Shown: positions 24,776-34,909, counted from the first letter of the stretch. The stretch is 64,000 bases of DNA from Botrimarina hoheduenensis (GCF_007859815.1 NZ_SJPH01000007.1:44361-108360), one strand, 5' to 3'. Made by a program: numbers and translations. Notes: a model not told the origin generated them from the sequence alone.

Positions 24776-25441
24776 TCACTCGCGGCGGAGGCCAACGAGC
24801 GAAGCGCAGCCAAATGCCAACAACAGACAAAGACTTGTCGGCTCGGGCACCGCGATCGGCGACTGGCGGATCGTGAACGAAGTAATGCCGTCCGGCACGT
24901 CGATGTGGAACAGATAGTTGCCTGCGAACGAGAAGTCAGGCTGGGTTCCGCCTGAAGCGAACAGGTCATCTTCGCTCGCCGTTACGATCGGGAAGAAGAA
25001 CCCGCCCGGGTTGAAATCGAGGTCGGAATCAAAGTCGGGCGAATCGAAATCGAGCCCGTCGCCTGGCAGCGACTTGACGAAGCCCGCTCCCTCGCCGAAG
25101 CCCAGTTCGATGTGATAACTGGTCCAGTCGAGGCCGGTGCTGTTCTGCACGCCTTCCATGACCAAGTACTCGGTGACGCCGCCCGTGTCCGTGACGTCGA
25201 AGACCAGATCGACGGGGCCGATCGCGCGATAGTCTTTTTGGGTGACAAAGATGCTGTTGGGAGACGTTCCGACAGCGTTGTCGTTGTTCGGGGCAACCGG
25301 CGGCGAGAACGTAGTGCCCGCCACCGAGGCGACCCCCGAGAACCAACTGAAACCGGTGATTTGTCCGGCGCTGGCAGGAGCCTGGCAGAGGAACAAGAGT
25401 GCGGCCGCGAGAGAAGAAATCAGGGTGCGTGAGAGACTCAT
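24776..25441 (-). CDS. PEP-CTERM exported protein
   Basis: This 221-residue protein starts with a signal peptide (MSLSRTLISSLAAALLFLCQ) and ends with a PEP-CTERM sorting tail: VPEPTSLCLLLAFGCA, a hydrophobic helix, then LRRE. The signal is recognised by exosortase, which processes proteins for export to the cell surface or exopolysaccharide. The body is beta-strand-rich and Asp/Gly-rich (DFDSPDFDSDLDFN) with no catalytic motif. Residues upstream of the ATG at 25441 are not conserved. The partner exosortase is not in the window. Confidence 0.88.
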   Translation of the reverse strand: MSLSRTLISSLAAALLFLCQAPASAGQITGFSWFSGVASVAGTTFSPPVAPNNDNAVGTSPNSIFVTQKDYRAIGPVDLVFDVTDTGGVTEYLVMEGVQNSTGLDWTSYHIELGFGEGAGFVKSLPGDGLDFDSPDFDSDLDFNPGGFFFPIVTASEDDLFASGGTQPDFSFAGNYLFHIDVPDGITSFTIRQSPIAVPEPTSLCLLLAFGCASLVGLRRE

Positions 25442-25709
25442 GAGCTTCCTTCGATTCGCAAAGAAGAGAGGGTAGAACAGGCCCCTAAGAATTGGGGCGG
25501 ACCGTGCCGCCATCCCCCGCCGGTAGAAGACGGGGGGAAGGTTGGCTTCACCAACCTAATCAAGATCGCCGCGGCCTGCCCGACAGGCACAGCGCGCACA
25601 AGCGGCGGAAAGTAGAAAAAAGACGAGCGGAGTCACTCGCACGGAGAATCAGCGGTTCGCGAACCGGTGCTCTTTTCCGCCGGATGCCAGACGCCGTCGA
25701 AGACACGAA

Positions 25710-26927
25710 TTACCGCGGCTTCTTCTTGGTCACCTTCTTGGCGGTCGTCTTCTTAGTCGGAGTTTTCACCGGCGCGGACTTCTTTGCCACCTTCTTGGCA
25801 ACGACTTTTTTCGCGGTTGGCTTTGTCTTGGTTGTCGGCTTTGAGGTTGGTTTGGCCGCGGCCTTCTTGGTCGCGGGCTTCTTCGCAGCCGGCTTGGCGG
25901 CCGTTTTTTTCGCCGCGGGCTTCGATTTCGCCGCGGGCTTCGATTTCGTGGTGGGCTTGGCCGGAGCCGATTTCTTGGTGGTGGGCTTTTTGGCCGCTGT
26001 TGCCTTTGTCGCTACGGCTTTGGCCGCTGCTTTCGGGGCCGCCGGTTTGCTAACAGCGGTCTTTGCAGCCCCAGGTTTTGCCGCGGGGTTCGTCGCCGCC
26101 TTTGCCTTAGCCTCTTTAACGGCTTCCCCCTTGGTCGCCGGTGCCTTGGTTGCGGCCTTCTTGTCTCCGCCGCTCTTGGCTTCCGCTTTAGCGGCCGGCT
26201 CGGGCGCAGCGGGCACCACCGGCTCGGGGGCCACGGGGGCGGGCTTCTTTTTCTTCTTGGGCAGCCGGTCTTTGCAAGAAGGATCAAGCTCGAGCAGCAG
26301 ATTCTTGGTCGCCGTGCCGTACGGATTCTTGGCGATCTCGACGCCAAACTGATGCAGCACCGAGCCGAGCTCGATCCCTTTGTTCTTGGGAACGGCCCGT
26401 TCCAGGCCCGGCACTTGGCCCTTCTTCAGCTCGGCGTCCGTGATGATATCCAGCACATGCATGGCCACGAGCAGCCCGTTGTTGCACGCGATCGAGTGCC
26501 CCGCCAAGCCGTTCTGCGTGACGTACGCGACCACAAACGGTGTGACGCCGTCCTGCTTCTCGATCTGCTTTACCGACAAACCGAGGTTCTGCTTCTTCAT
26601 CCCCTCAAGATCGAACGAGTAGAACGTCTCGAACAGGCTCTGCAGGGTGCGTTTCAGACGATCGGCAGCCGAGCCCGCGTCGTTGAGCGCCTTGAGCGCC
26701 TCGGTCAGCTCCGCGCGACTGCTGACCCGAACCTCGTTCCAGTCAAAGTAGCCCGATTCGAGCCCGCTCAGCGCCTTCTCGGCCGCCTCGTGCGTAGAGT
26801 TTTCGAGCAGGCAAGCGTAGAGCAGCGTCTCAAAAAGCGGACGCGGAGCCGGGGTCGTTGGCTTGTAACGCTTCTTGAGCGCGGCGATGAGCTTCGTAAG
26901 CTTGGCCGAGCGGTTCGATGCAGCCAT
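25710..26927 (-). CDS. Endonuclease III-like HhH protein with long Lys/Ala/Pro tail
   Basis: This 405-residue protein has an alpha-helical N-terminal domain (residues 1-220) resembling HhH-GPD DNA glycosylases of planctomycetes (FETLLYACLLENSTHEAAEK; HhH near residues 126-160, with IACNNGLLVAM where Nth has the catalytic-Asp motif VDTHV). A 4Fe-4S cysteine set is absent. From residue 223 to the end (about 180 residues) the chain is made of Lys, Ala, Pro and Thr, like histone H1 or the planctomycete basic tails (PKKKKKPAP, KKTAAKPAAKKPATKKAAAK). The tail should bind DNA without specificity. Enzymatic activity is doubtful because the catalytic Asp looks replaced. It follows rbfA in the same direction. 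Confidence 0.7.
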   Translation of the reverse strand: MAASNRSAKLTKLIAALKKRYKPTTPAPRPLFETLLYACLLENSTHEAAEKALSGLESGYFDWNEVRVSSRAELTEALKALNDAGSAADRLKRTLQSLFETFYSFDLEGMKKQNLGLSVKQIEKQDGVTPFVVAYVTQNGLAGHSIACNNGLLVAMHVLDIITDAELKKGQVPGLERAVPKNKGIELGSVLHQFGVEIAKNPYGTATKNLLLELDPSCKDRLPKKKKKPAPVAPEPVVPAAPEPAAKAEAKSGGDKKAATKAPATKGEAVKEAKAKAATNPAAKPGAAKTAVSKPAAPKAAAKAVATKATAAKKPTTKKSAPAKPTTKSKPAAKSKPAAKKTAAKPAAKKPATKKAAAKPTSKPTTKTKPTAKKVVAKKVAKKSAPVKTPTKKTTAKKVTKKKPR

Positions 26928-26991
26928 TTAAGCGTTGAGCGGGTGTTCGTGGAACCGTGCGGGCGCTAGCGCGCCGCCGGGGCGATAATAA

Positions 26992-27396
26992 TCACTCGGC
27001 TTCGGCGGTGCCCGCCGTATCCGGATCGGTGTCGGGTTCTTCTGACGCCACCTCTTCCGGCAGCACGTCGGAGAGCATCTTGGCGATCGCGATCGACTTC
27101 TTCACGCCTTCATCCAGCTCGAACTGAAGCTTTGGCGTGTAGCGGGTGTCGATCCGATCACTGATCCGTCCCTGGAGAAATCCGGCAGAACTCTGCAGCC
27201 CACGCAGCGCGAGTTGCTGCCGCTTTTCGTCCCCCATGATCGAGACACGCACCTTGGCCGACCGCATGTCTCCCGAGACCTGGACCCCCGTCACCGTCAC
27301 GTGCTCGATACGCGGATCGCGCAGCTCCGTAAGGATCGCCATTCCGACGACCTCACGAATGGCTTCAGCGGCTTTGAGGACACGTCGAGACGACAT
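26992..27396 (-). CDS. rbfA: Ribosome-binding factor A
   Basis: This 134-residue protein is RbfA, which binds the 30S subunit and helps mature the 5' end of 16S rRNA. Typical sequence: RVLKAAEAIREVVGMAIL, ELRDPRIEHVTVTGVQVS and a KH-type core ending RYTPKLQFELDEGVKKSI. The C-terminus is acidic (EEVASEEPDTDPDTAG). The ATG at 27396 is the family start. It is 102 bases after infB, as expected of the nusA-infB-rbfA set. Confidence 0.94.
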   Translation of the reverse strand: MSSRRVLKAAEAIREVVGMAILTELRDPRIEHVTVTGVQVSGDMRSAKVRVSIMGDEKRQQLALRGLQSSAGFLQGRISDRIDTRYTPKLQFELDEGVKKSIAIAKMLSDVLPEEVASEEPDTDPDTAGTAEAE

Positions 27397-27498
27397 AGAC
27401 GGCGAGGGGAGGCGAAGCGGGGGGCAACTCCGGGAGCGGAGCAAGCGGGAAACGGGGGATAGCACTGTGTGGGCACGGCGGAGGACTTACACGCCGGG

Positions 27499-30318
27499 TC
27501 AGTCGTCGAAGGAACGCGTGACCTCGATGACCTTGTAAACCTCAAGCAGGTCGGCCTCTTTGATGTCGTTGAAGCCGCCGAGCTTGATACCGCACTCGTA
27601 ACCCTCGCGGACCTCCTTGGCGTCGTCCTTCTCGCGTCGCAGGGTGTCGATGGGGTAGTCGCCTACGATGGTGTTGTCGCGGATCACGCGGGCGCGGGCG
27701 TTGCGTTCGACCACGCCTTGCAGCACGCGGCAGCCCGCGATCACGCCCAGACGGCTGATCTTGAAGGTCATCTGCACCAGCACGCGGCCGAGTTCAACCT
27801 CACGCTGCTCGGGCTTCAGCAGCCCTTCTAGCGCCAGCTTCAGGTCTTCGGCGACCTTGTAGATGATGCTGTAGCGACGGATCTCGACACCCAGTTCCGA
27901 GGCCTTCGCTCGTGCCTTGTCGTCCGCCACCACGTTGAACGCGATGATTACGGCCTCAGAGGCGTCGGCCAGCACAACGTCGCCCTCGGTCACGCCACCC
28001 ACGCTGCGCTGCAAGATGCGCAACCGCACCTCGGGGTGTTCGAGCTTGGACAGCTCTTTCTCCAAGGCCTCGATCGAGCCCCGCACGTCGGCCCGCAGGA
28101 TCAGATTGAGCGTCTGCACCTCGTCGGCACCGTCGAGCCGCTCGAACAGCGTGTCGAGCGTTGTCTGCCGGAAGCCGGTGGCCCCCAGGTACTCGTTGTG
28201 TTGGCTCTTGCCGCGTGTTTCGGCGATCTCACGCGCTTCGGCGATATCGTCCAAAACGTAGAGCCGCGCGCCCGCCGAGGGGGCGATATCCAGACCGGTG
28301 AGGTTCACCGGCACGCTGGGGCCCGCTTCTTCCAGGCGTGTACGCGGCGAGAGCGGATCGAGCATCGCTTTGACACGCCCGTAGGCGTCGCCGCAGACCA
28401 CGATGTCGCCCACCTTTAGCGTGCCGTTCTGCACGAGCACCTTGGTGACCACACCGCGATCAGCATCTTGCTGGCTTTCGAGACACGTGCCGATGGCGGC
28501 GCGGTCAGGATTCGCCACGTACTCGTTCAGCTCCGCGACCGTGAGGATGGTCTCGAGCAGTTCGTCGAGGCCCTCGCCGGTGGTGGCACTGGTTTTGACG
28601 ATCTCGGTGTCGCCACCCCACTCGCTGGGCTGGAGGCCATTCGTGTTGAGGTCGGTCATCGCACGCAGCGGATCGACCCCGGGGAGGTCGATCTTGTTGA
28701 GCGCGACAATGATCGGCACGCCCGCCGCCTTGGCGTGGCTAATGGCTTCTTCGGTTTGCGGCATCACGCCGTCGTCGGCGGCGACAACGAGCACCACGAT
28801 GTCGGTCACGCCGGCACCGCGGGCACGCATCTCGGTGAACGCCTCGTGGCCCGGCGTATCGACGAACGCCATCGGTCGGCCGTTGTTCTCGATTCGATAC
28901 GCGCGGATATGCTGCGTAATCCCCCCCGACTCGCCCCCGGCCACATCAATGCCGATCAAACGATCCAGCAGCGACGTCTTGCCGTGGTCAACGTGTCCGA
29001 GGAACGTGACAACCGGAGCCCGCGCGACGAGCGACTCTTCCGGATCCTCGATCTCTTCCAGCCGCATCAGCACACGGTCTTCGAGCGTTTCGGGCTGGAG
29101 GAAGTCGACGTCAACGCCCAGCTCGGCTGCGATGAACTCGGTCAGCTCGGGGTCCATCTGGGCGTTGATGTTGGTCATCACGCCCTCGTCCATCAGGATC
29201 CGCAGGATCTGCACGGCGGGCACCCCCGCGGCTTCGGAAAGCTCCTTGACCGAGCACGGCAACTGAACGGCGATACGGTCCTTACGCGGTGCCGCGGTGT
29301 TGACACCGGTGCGGCGTGTCCGCCTCATCATCCGTCGGGGCCGCATGGCGGTGCGGCCGCTGCGGTTGCGGTTGAGCTGACGGGCCTCGCGGCCGCCCAG
29401 CATCGGGGTGCCGCGGCGCTTGCCTTCGGCTTCTTCTTCGGCTCCTGCTTTGTCGCGAAGTTTGGCGGCTTCGAGGGTCCGTTCGGCGCGCTTGAGCTGA
29501 GCGGCAAGCGGCTTGGCCCCGCCGCTGCGCGATGCCCCCATCACCTCGGACGGGAGCTTCATGTCCGGCTTTTGGGTCGGTCCGTCGTCCGCCGCGCGGG
29601 CCTTCACCGGTGCTTTCTGCGCGGGGGTCGGCAGCGCAGCGAGCTTGACCACCGGGCGCGCCTTGGGGGCCGCCTCACGCGGCTTGCCCGTGCTGGGTTT
29701 GCCCGCTCCGGGCTTGGCACCGATGACGGGCATCTTGCCGCCTGCGCCGCCGGGGCCCATGTAGTCGTCGCGCTTCATCATCCGAGCCAACGGGCCCGGC
29801 TGTGATAGATCGGTCTTGCGTGCTTCTTCGGATTCACTGATCGGCGCTACGTGGTCAGTTGCTTCGGCGACCGGTGCGGAGGTCTCAACCTCGGCCCGGG
29901 TCTCCGTTGCGGGGGCTTCGCCGACCGCTGGTTCCTGATCGCCGCTGTCGGCTGCCGCGGGTGTCTCTTCGGTAGCCTCGGCGATCATTTCTTGATCGGT
30001 GCGCTGCAGTCGCGCATTTGCCGAGCGACCCGCTTTGGGGGCGCTGATCGTGCGCAGACGATCCGAGGCACCGTCCCGGGTTGGACGCACCATTGCCGGT
30101 GCGGAGCGAGAGGCCGGGGCTTTTGCGGTTGCTGCCGCGCTAGGGCCGGACTTTGCCGACGAGCCCTTCAGAAAATCGGTCACCTTGACGACTTCGTCGT
30201 CGGTGAGGCTCGCCAGGGCCGAACCCTTGCCGGTCACGCCGGCACGAGCGCACACATCAACAAGCTCCTTGCTGTCGATGCTCAGTTCTTTCGCGAGTGA
30301 ATATATGCGGACCGCCAA
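27499..30318 (-). CDS. infB: Translation initiation factor IF-2
   Basis: This 939-residue GTPase delivers initiator fMet-tRNA to the 30S subunit. The N-terminal IF2N motif YSLAKELSIDSKELVDVCAR is followed by a long Ala/Pro-rich linker, then a second IF2N (VKELSEAAGVPAVQILRILM) and the G domain: P-loop FLGHVDHGKTSLLDRL, G3 DTPGHEAF and G4 NKIDLPG. I place the start at the TTG at 30318, which gives MAVRIYSLAKEL as in homologues; no ATG or GTG is available in the right place. The open frame extends upstream but is not IF-2-like. It lies downstream of nusA with an unusually large gap of 518 bases. Confidence 0.96.
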   Translation of the reverse strand: MAVRIYSLAKELSIDSKELVDVCARAGVTGKGSALASLTDDEVVKVTDFLKGSSAKSGPSAAATAKAPASRSAPAMVRPTRDGASDRLRTISAPKAGRSANARLQRTDQEMIAEATEETPAAADSGDQEPAVGEAPATETRAEVETSAPVAEATDHVAPISESEEARKTDLSQPGPLARMMKRDDYMGPGGAGGKMPVIGAKPGAGKPSTGKPREAAPKARPVVKLAALPTPAQKAPVKARAADDGPTQKPDMKLPSEVMGASRSGGAKPLAAQLKRAERTLEAAKLRDKAGAEEEAEGKRRGTPMLGGREARQLNRNRSGRTAMRPRRMMRRTRRTGVNTAAPRKDRIAVQLPCSVKELSEAAGVPAVQILRILMDEGVMTNINAQMDPELTEFIAAELGVDVDFLQPETLEDRVLMRLEEIEDPEESLVARAPVVTFLGHVDHGKTSLLDRLIGIDVAGGESGGITQHIRAYRIENNGRPMAFVDTPGHEAFTEMRARGAGVTDIVVLVVAADDGVMPQTEEAISHAKAAGVPIIVALNKIDLPGVDPLRAMTDLNTNGLQPSEWGGDTEIVKTSATTGEGLDELLETILTVAELNEYVANPDRAAIGTCLESQQDADRGVVTKVLVQNGTLKVGDIVVCGDAYGRVKAMLDPLSPRTRLEEAGPSVPVNLTGLDIAPSAGARLYVLDDIAEAREIAETRGKSQHNEYLGATGFRQTTLDTLFERLDGADEVQTLNLILRADVRGSIEALEKELSKLEHPEVRLRILQRSVGGVTEGDVVLADASEAVIIAFNVVADDKARAKASELGVEIRRYSIIYKVAEDLKLALEGLLKPEQREVELGRVLVQMTFKISRLGVIAGCRVLQGVVERNARARVIRDNTIVGDYPIDTLRREKDDAKEVREGYECGIKLGGFNDIKEADLLEVYKVIEVTRSFDD

Positions 30319-30836
30319 GGTCTCGTATCTCCGTGCTTCCGTGTCGCCGTGTCGCGGCGCTGACCAAACGATTCGGTCAGCGTTGGACGCGGCTCCTGCG
30401 GAGGAGCGGGCGGTTCGCGGTGCCAACGCTCGGGTGATCGCTCACGCCGAGGTGGCCTTGCTGGGGGGCACTCACGAAACCATCCGCACGCCTCTCTAGG
30501 TGGGTAGTAAAAACGCTCAGTTTGCTTAAGTACGCTGCCCGGGGACCGTCCCGGACGGGACGTGTCCTTTTGGACAGGCCCGCTCGGTGCTAGCCGAGCG
30601 AGACGTTAGTGCTGGTCAGCGCTCCTAGCGCAGACCCGATATTATGCCACGCTCTCAGCGTGCGTGCGAGGTGCCATAACCGTTAAATCCGCTGAAACCT
30701 GTCCGCCAGCGGCCTCTGTGAGGCAACCGCTGGTGGGGTTGCGGATCCACCAGGGCGATTTTCCACTCCGCACGGCCGGCAGCCCTAGGGGCGTCCGGGG
30801 TGAGGCTGGTGGGGGGAGGGGGTCCGGACCTGTTTT
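30319..30836 (-). promoter_or_regulatory. Long nusA-infB spacer with three adjacent hairpins
   Basis: No gene is evident in this 518-base spacer; ylxR, rpl7A and other genes that often lie between nusA and infB are absent. Three stem-loops follow each other: GTCCCG/CGGGAC (30548-30561), TGTCC-TTTT-GGACA (30563-30576) and CGCTCGG/CCGAGCG (30581-30600). A minus-strand CATAAT (complement near 30644-30650) could be a -10 box. A leader RNA with its own promoter for infB is a reasonable reading, but not proven. Confidence 0.45.
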
Positions 30837-32243
30837 TTAAGATTCTGGGGTGGGCTTCGTCTCCTCAGCGTCATCGGTAGCAGCGTCGTCGGTAGCAGCG
30901 TTCTCGCTAGTAGCCTCGTCGGCCGAAGCGTCGTCGGCGGAAGCATCGTCGCTAGCTGATTCGCCCTCGTCCGCGGCGTTCGCTTCCTCTTCCCCCTCGC
31001 CAGCGGTCTTGCCCGCGGCGGCATCCGCCGCGGCCTGGATTTCATCCAGCTTGTCTTGTTCACGCTTGATCCGGCGGGCTTCAGCGGCCGCCTGCTCAGC
31101 CTGCTCGGCCTTCGACTCGGCTTGCTCGATGATGTTGTCAGCCTGCTCCTGGGTTAGACCCCCGATCTCGCGCAGGTCGTCGGGCTCGATGATCGAAAGG
31201 TCGTCGTAGCTCAAGAAGCCCTCTTCCACGAGCTTCTCGGCTACTTCCATCTCGAGGCCTTGGATCTGGCTGAAGCCATCGATCGCGCGGTCGATATTCT
31301 CAGCCAGTTCGTCCTGGGTCATGATCTCGATGTCCCAACCGCTGAGCTTGCTGGCGAGTCGCACGTTCTGACCACGCCGGCCGATCGCGAGCGAGAGGTT
31401 ATCCTCTTGCACCAGCGCGATCGCGCGGCCGAGCATCTTGCAAAGGATCACCTGCTCGACCTCGGCGGGTTGCAGAGCGTTGGGGATGAGCACTTCTAGG
31501 TCGTCGTCCCAGCGGACGATATCGATCCGTTCACCGGAGAGTTCGTCGACGATGTTCTTGATGCGGTTGCCGCGCACGCCGACGCAGGCACCCACGCAAT
31601 CAACCCGCGCGTCGCTGGAGATGACGGCCACCTTGGAACGGTAGCCGGGCTCGCGGGCCATGGCCCGGATCTCAATGATGCCGTCGGCGATCTCGGGGAT
31701 CTCTTGCTCGAAGAGCCGTTGCACGAGCGCGGGCATCTTCCGGCTGAGGATCACCTTGACGCGGCTGCCCGCTTTGCGGGCCTCGTAGACGGTGCAGCGG
31801 ACCCGCTCGTTGACGTGGTGCGTCTCGCCGGGGATCTGCTCGCTGCGCGGCAGCAAGGCCTCGACATTGGGCAACACGACCGTCGCCGCGGCACCCTCGT
31901 TGCGGTGGATAACGCCGCTAACCATCTGGCCGACCATGTCGCTGTACTCGTCGTACAGCGCGTCGCGCTCGGCCTCGCGAATCTTCTGAATCATCACCTG
32001 CTTGGCAGTCTGCGCACCAATGCGGCCGACGACCTCTTCGGAGTCAAGCTGCTCGCCGTCGCAAACGGCGTCGATCTCGCCGCTCTTGCGGTCAATCGCG
32101 ACCGTGATCGCCGCCTCTTCGCCGTAGTACTTTTGGAGCGCCGAGACGAGCGCCGCTTCGATTCCCTCGAAGACGATTTCTTGCGCGATATTTTTGTCGC
32201 GGTGGATCGCATCGACGATCCGCAGGATCTCGTTGGCGTTCAT
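30837..32243 (-). CDS. nusA: Transcription termination/antitermination protein NusA
   Basis: This 468-residue protein controls RNA polymerase pausing, termination and antitermination. The N-terminal domain starts [20 protein letters not shown]; an S1 domain follows ([20 protein letters not shown]), then KH domains ([20 protein letters not shown] with the GxxG loop; [20 protein letters not shown]). After about residue 375 comes a C-terminal coiled-coil ([20 protein letters not shown]) and an acidic, Ala/Ser/Asp/Glu-rich tail. The acidic repeats of Ala-Asp-Asp-Ala are unusual but low-complexity. Start at the ATG at 32243. Confidence 0.97.
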   Translation of the reverse strand: MNANEILRIVDAIHRDKNIAQEIVFEGIEAALVSALQKYYGEEAAITVAIDRKSGEIDAVCDGEQLDSEEVVGRIGAQTAKQVMIQKIREAERDALYDEYSDMVGQMVSGVIHRNEGAAATVVLPNVEALLPRSEQIPGETHHVNERVRCTVYEARKAGSRVKVILSRKMPALVQRLFEQEIPEIADGIIEIRAMAREPGYRSKVAVISSDARVDCVGACVGVRGNRIKNIVDELSGERIDIVRWDDDLEVLIPNALQPAEVEQVILCKMLGRAIALVQEDNLSLAIGRRGQNVRLASKLSGWDIEIMTQDELAENIDRAIDGFSQIQGLEMEVAEKLVEEGFLSYDDLSIIEPDDLREIGGLTQEQADNIIEQAESKAEQAEQAAAEARRIKREQDKLDEIQAAADAAAGKTAGEGEEEANAADEGESASDDASADDASADEATSENAATDDAATDDAEETKPTPES

Positions 32244-32566
32244 GGCGGTGCTTTCGGCCCGGCGAGGGGCGGCCTGTTTAGGTTGTCGAATTGTCCAAAT
32301 TGTCTCGCGTCACGACGGGCAAAGGAGCAAGGCATTGCTCCCTCTGTGGCCGGGCGACGCGGTCAGCATGAGAAAAAAGCCGGCCAAAGGCCGGCTTCTT
32401 CTCTCCAGAAGCAGTAGTTCTTCGTATTTCCGGTTACCCGATCACCCGGGTCACGGGGAAAAGCGAGCCCTACTGCTCCAGCTGGCAACCCTACGACGCC
32501 CAGCCGGTGGCGTCAAGCTGCGCTGCATCGAGACGGCCCACGCAGGGACCCGCCCGGCCCTGCCGA
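32244..32566. other. nusA upstream region including terminator
   Basis: This 323-base stretch holds the terminator of the permease (32371-32397) and the presumed promoter of nusA, which reads leftward. I see no gene; short frames on both strands lack conserved features. Confidence 0.5.
32371..32397 (-). terminator. Rho-independent terminator of the lactate permease gene
   Basis: AAGCCGGCC-AAA-GGCCGGCTT is a perfect 9-bp stem. On the minus strand it is followed by a run of six T residues (plus-strand AAAAAA at 32373-32378), which makes it a good intrinsic terminator for the permease gene that reads leftward into it. The plus strand has a poorer TTCTTCT run, so some bidirectional use is possible. 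Confidence 0.85.
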
Positions 32567-34255
32567 TCACGAAGCGATCACTCCAACCACAACGACGTAC
32601 AGCAAAACCGTAGCGACCAAGTAATACAGGAAAATCCAGCCAGTCTGGCGCAGCAGCGTCCCCTCCTGGGCGTGGCTGCCCACGACCGCTGAAGCCGCCA
32701 CCACGTTGTGGATACAAACGGTGTTTCCCGCGGCACCGCCGACCGCCTGCAACGCGACGATCCAGAGGGGGTCGGCACCGATCCGCTCAGCGATGTTGAA
32801 CTGCAGCAACGAGAACAGCATGTTGCTGAACGTGTTGCTCCCCGCCAGCGCGGCTCCTAAGCCGCCGACGGCTGGTGCCGCGACGGGCCAGGCCCCCCCG
32901 AAGAGCCCCTCGAGACGCGTCGCCAGGACGAGCGGCATCGTCTCGTAGGCCTGGCTGCCGACGCCGCTGTTCAGGAACACTTGCACCAGCATGACCGAGA
33001 ACAGCAACGCGGGGATGGCGGGAAGCAGGGTCTTTAGTGAAGCGCGCCACACGCTACCGTAGTCGCGGGCCGCTAAGCCCACACGGTGTCGAAAGAACAA
33101 GAAACTCAGTACCGAGACGCTCACGAAGATCGTCGAAGGCAGCGTCAGCGGGCGCAGGTCGTATTGGAGTTCGGTTCCCAGCAGCGCTGGCAAATGAACA
33201 ACGGCTTCTGTCAGCAGCGATCGCAGCGGTAGCTGGGGCAGACGGGTCAGGATCAAGAGCAAAGCGACCAACGCATAGGGTGCCCAGGCCAGTCGGGTCC
33301 CGATCCGCGGGTCGGGGGCGATGAGCGCGGCCGGCTGGGCGTCGGCAAAGTCCCAGGGTTCGCCACACGGCAAGAACCAGCCACGCCGCACGGCGACGAC
33401 GAACAGCAGCGTGCCGACGAGCGATCCGACCAGCGTCGGAAACTCGGGGCCCAACAGCACCGCCGCCGCCAGGTAGGGGACCAGCATCGCCGCCGCGGCA
33501 AAGAGCGCCAGCTGCCAGACCTCGAGCCCCTCGCGAAACGAGCGTCGTGCGCCGTAAAAGCGGGTCATGAGCGCAACGAGCAGCAGCGGCACCAAGAGTC
33601 CGACCAGGGCATGCGTTGCCGCGATCTTCAGGCCGATCGCTTGGAGCAGCCCCCGCCAGGCTTCGGCGTCGCGTAAGCCCTCAGCGGCACCGAGTTCCGC
33701 GGCCAACGCGAGAGCACCCGGATCGCCAGCGAGTCCGCTGGAAACGCCAATCAAGAGCGGCGTCCCGGCCGCCCCGAACGAAACACAGGTGCATTGGATC
33801 GCGAGCCCGGCGAAGATTGCGGGCATCTTCGGAAAGCCCAGGCCGACCATCAGCGGCACAGCGATCGCGGCGGGCGTGCCGAAGCCCGCGGCCCCTTCGA
33901 TAAATCCTCCGAAGAACCACGCCACGAGCAGCACCTGAACGCGACGATCTTCGGAAACCTCAGCCAGACTCATGCGGATCCGGGCAAGCGCTCCGCACCG
34001 TTCGAGCGTTTTCAACAGCAGCACGGCTCCAAAGATGATGGAGAGCAATTCGAGCGCGATGATCGCCCCACGCAGCGACGCCGCCAGGGCGGTGATCGGT
34101 GCCACGCCCCAGACACCCAGGGCCACTGACAGTGTCGCGGCGTAAGCGATCGGCATGGCCCGCTGCGCCGGCCACCTCAAACCGAGCAACAGCACCCCCG
34201 CCACCAGCAGCGGTGCAACGGCGAGCAGTGCGAGCAGGTCGGGGCTCAAGGACAA
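32567..34255 (-). CDS. lctP: L-lactate permease family transporter
   Basis: This 562-residue inner-membrane protein has about 12-14 hydrophobic helices. The family motif region is LVAWFFGGFIEGAAGFGTPA followed by AIAVPLMVGLGFPKMPAIFA, and the C-terminal half has a second repeat with GGLGAALAGSNTFSNMLF. Members take up L-lactate, D-lactate and glycolate by proton symport. The start is a TTG at 34255 (MSLSPDLLALLAVAPLL); the nearest ATG (MPIAYAATLS) would delete the first membrane helix, so TTG is favoured. No lactate dehydrogenase is next to it. Confidence 0.9.
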   Translation of the reverse strand: MSLSPDLLALLAVAPLLVAGVLLLGLRWPAQRAMPIAYAATLSVALGVWGVAPITALAASLRGAIIALELLSIIFGAVLLLKTLERCGALARIRMSLAEVSEDRRVQVLLVAWFFGGFIEGAAGFGTPAAIAVPLMVGLGFPKMPAIFAGLAIQCTCVSFGAAGTPLLIGVSSGLAGDPGALALAAELGAAEGLRDAEAWRGLLQAIGLKIAATHALVGLLVPLLLVALMTRFYGARRSFREGLEVWQLALFAAAAMLVPYLAAAVLLGPEFPTLVGSLVGTLLFVVAVRRGWFLPCGEPWDFADAQPAALIAPDPRIGTRLAWAPYALVALLLILTRLPQLPLRSLLTEAVVHLPALLGTELQYDLRPLTLPSTIFVSVSVLSFLFFRHRVGLAARDYGSVWRASLKTLLPAIPALLFSVMLVQVFLNSGVGSQAYETMPLVLATRLEGLFGGAWPVAAPAVGGLGAALAGSNTFSNMLFSLLQFNIAERIGADPLWIVALQAVGGAAGNTVCIHNVVAASAVVGSHAQEGTLLRQTGWIFLYYLVATVLLYVVVVGVIAS

Positions 34256-34374
34256 AGCGGGTGGCCGCGTAGCGGGGGGGCGGTGATGCCGTGCCGCTCA
34301 CTCCGCTCGAAGAAGCGGTGGCGACGCAGACTTCGGTCACCATGCCTTCAGCGGGGCGCTCCGTCAACAGAGGC

Positions 34375-34689
34375 TCAGCTGAGCACCACCGCGGTCCCAC
34401 TGGCCGCCACCATCAGCATGCCGTCGCGGATGACTTCGTAATCGATATCGACCCCGACGATCGCGTTGCCACCCAGTCGGACGGCTTCTTCGGTCATTTC
34501 TTGCAGGGCGATCTGGCGGGCATCGGCCAGCTTCTTTTCGTAGGCACCGCTCCGGCCACCGATGATATCGGTAACGCTGGCGAAGAGGTCGCGGACGACG
34601 TTGGCCCCCATGATCGCCTCGCCCGTCACCACACCGCGATAGTCGCGGATCGGTCGGCCTTCGATGGTGGGGGTTGTGGAGATCAGCAT
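34375..34689 (-). CDS. ybjQ: YbjQ/UPF0145 family protein
   Basis: This 104-residue protein belongs to the YbjQ (UPF0145, putative heavy-metal-binding) family. It starts [19 protein letters not shown], then [20 protein letters not shown] and [20 protein letters not shown], and ends with the strand [14 protein letters not shown] and [13 protein letters not shown]. Members form pentameric beta-barrels. The function is not settled. It precedes the lactate permease on the same strand with a 119-base gap. Confidence 0.92.
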   Translation of the reverse strand: MLISTTPTIEGRPIRDYRGVVTGEAIMGANVVRDLFASVTDIIGGRSGAYEKKLADARQIALQEMTEEAVRLGGNAIVGVDIDYEVIRDGMLMVAASGTAVVLS

Positions 34690-34909
34690 GACCGGGCACC
34701 TGCGGTTAATGGGGGCGGAGGGACGGGACAGCGAGCACCAGCCGACAGTCGCCGATCAGTTGTGGCCGATCGTGAGTGGCTGATCCTGGAGCCGCTACGA
34801 TTCTTTCGCTCTAGCGCTCTGCCCTAAGACGGTTCGCTCAAAGCTTGCCGTTCTTGGCAAGAAACGGGGCGTGAGCTGAGCAGCGGGTGGCGCTGCGGAA
34901 TCGGGCAGG

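Noticed and set aside
28468..29805. 445-codon plus-strand frame opposite infB
   Set aside because: Antisense of the IF-2 G domain and linker; His/Arg-rich shadow composition.
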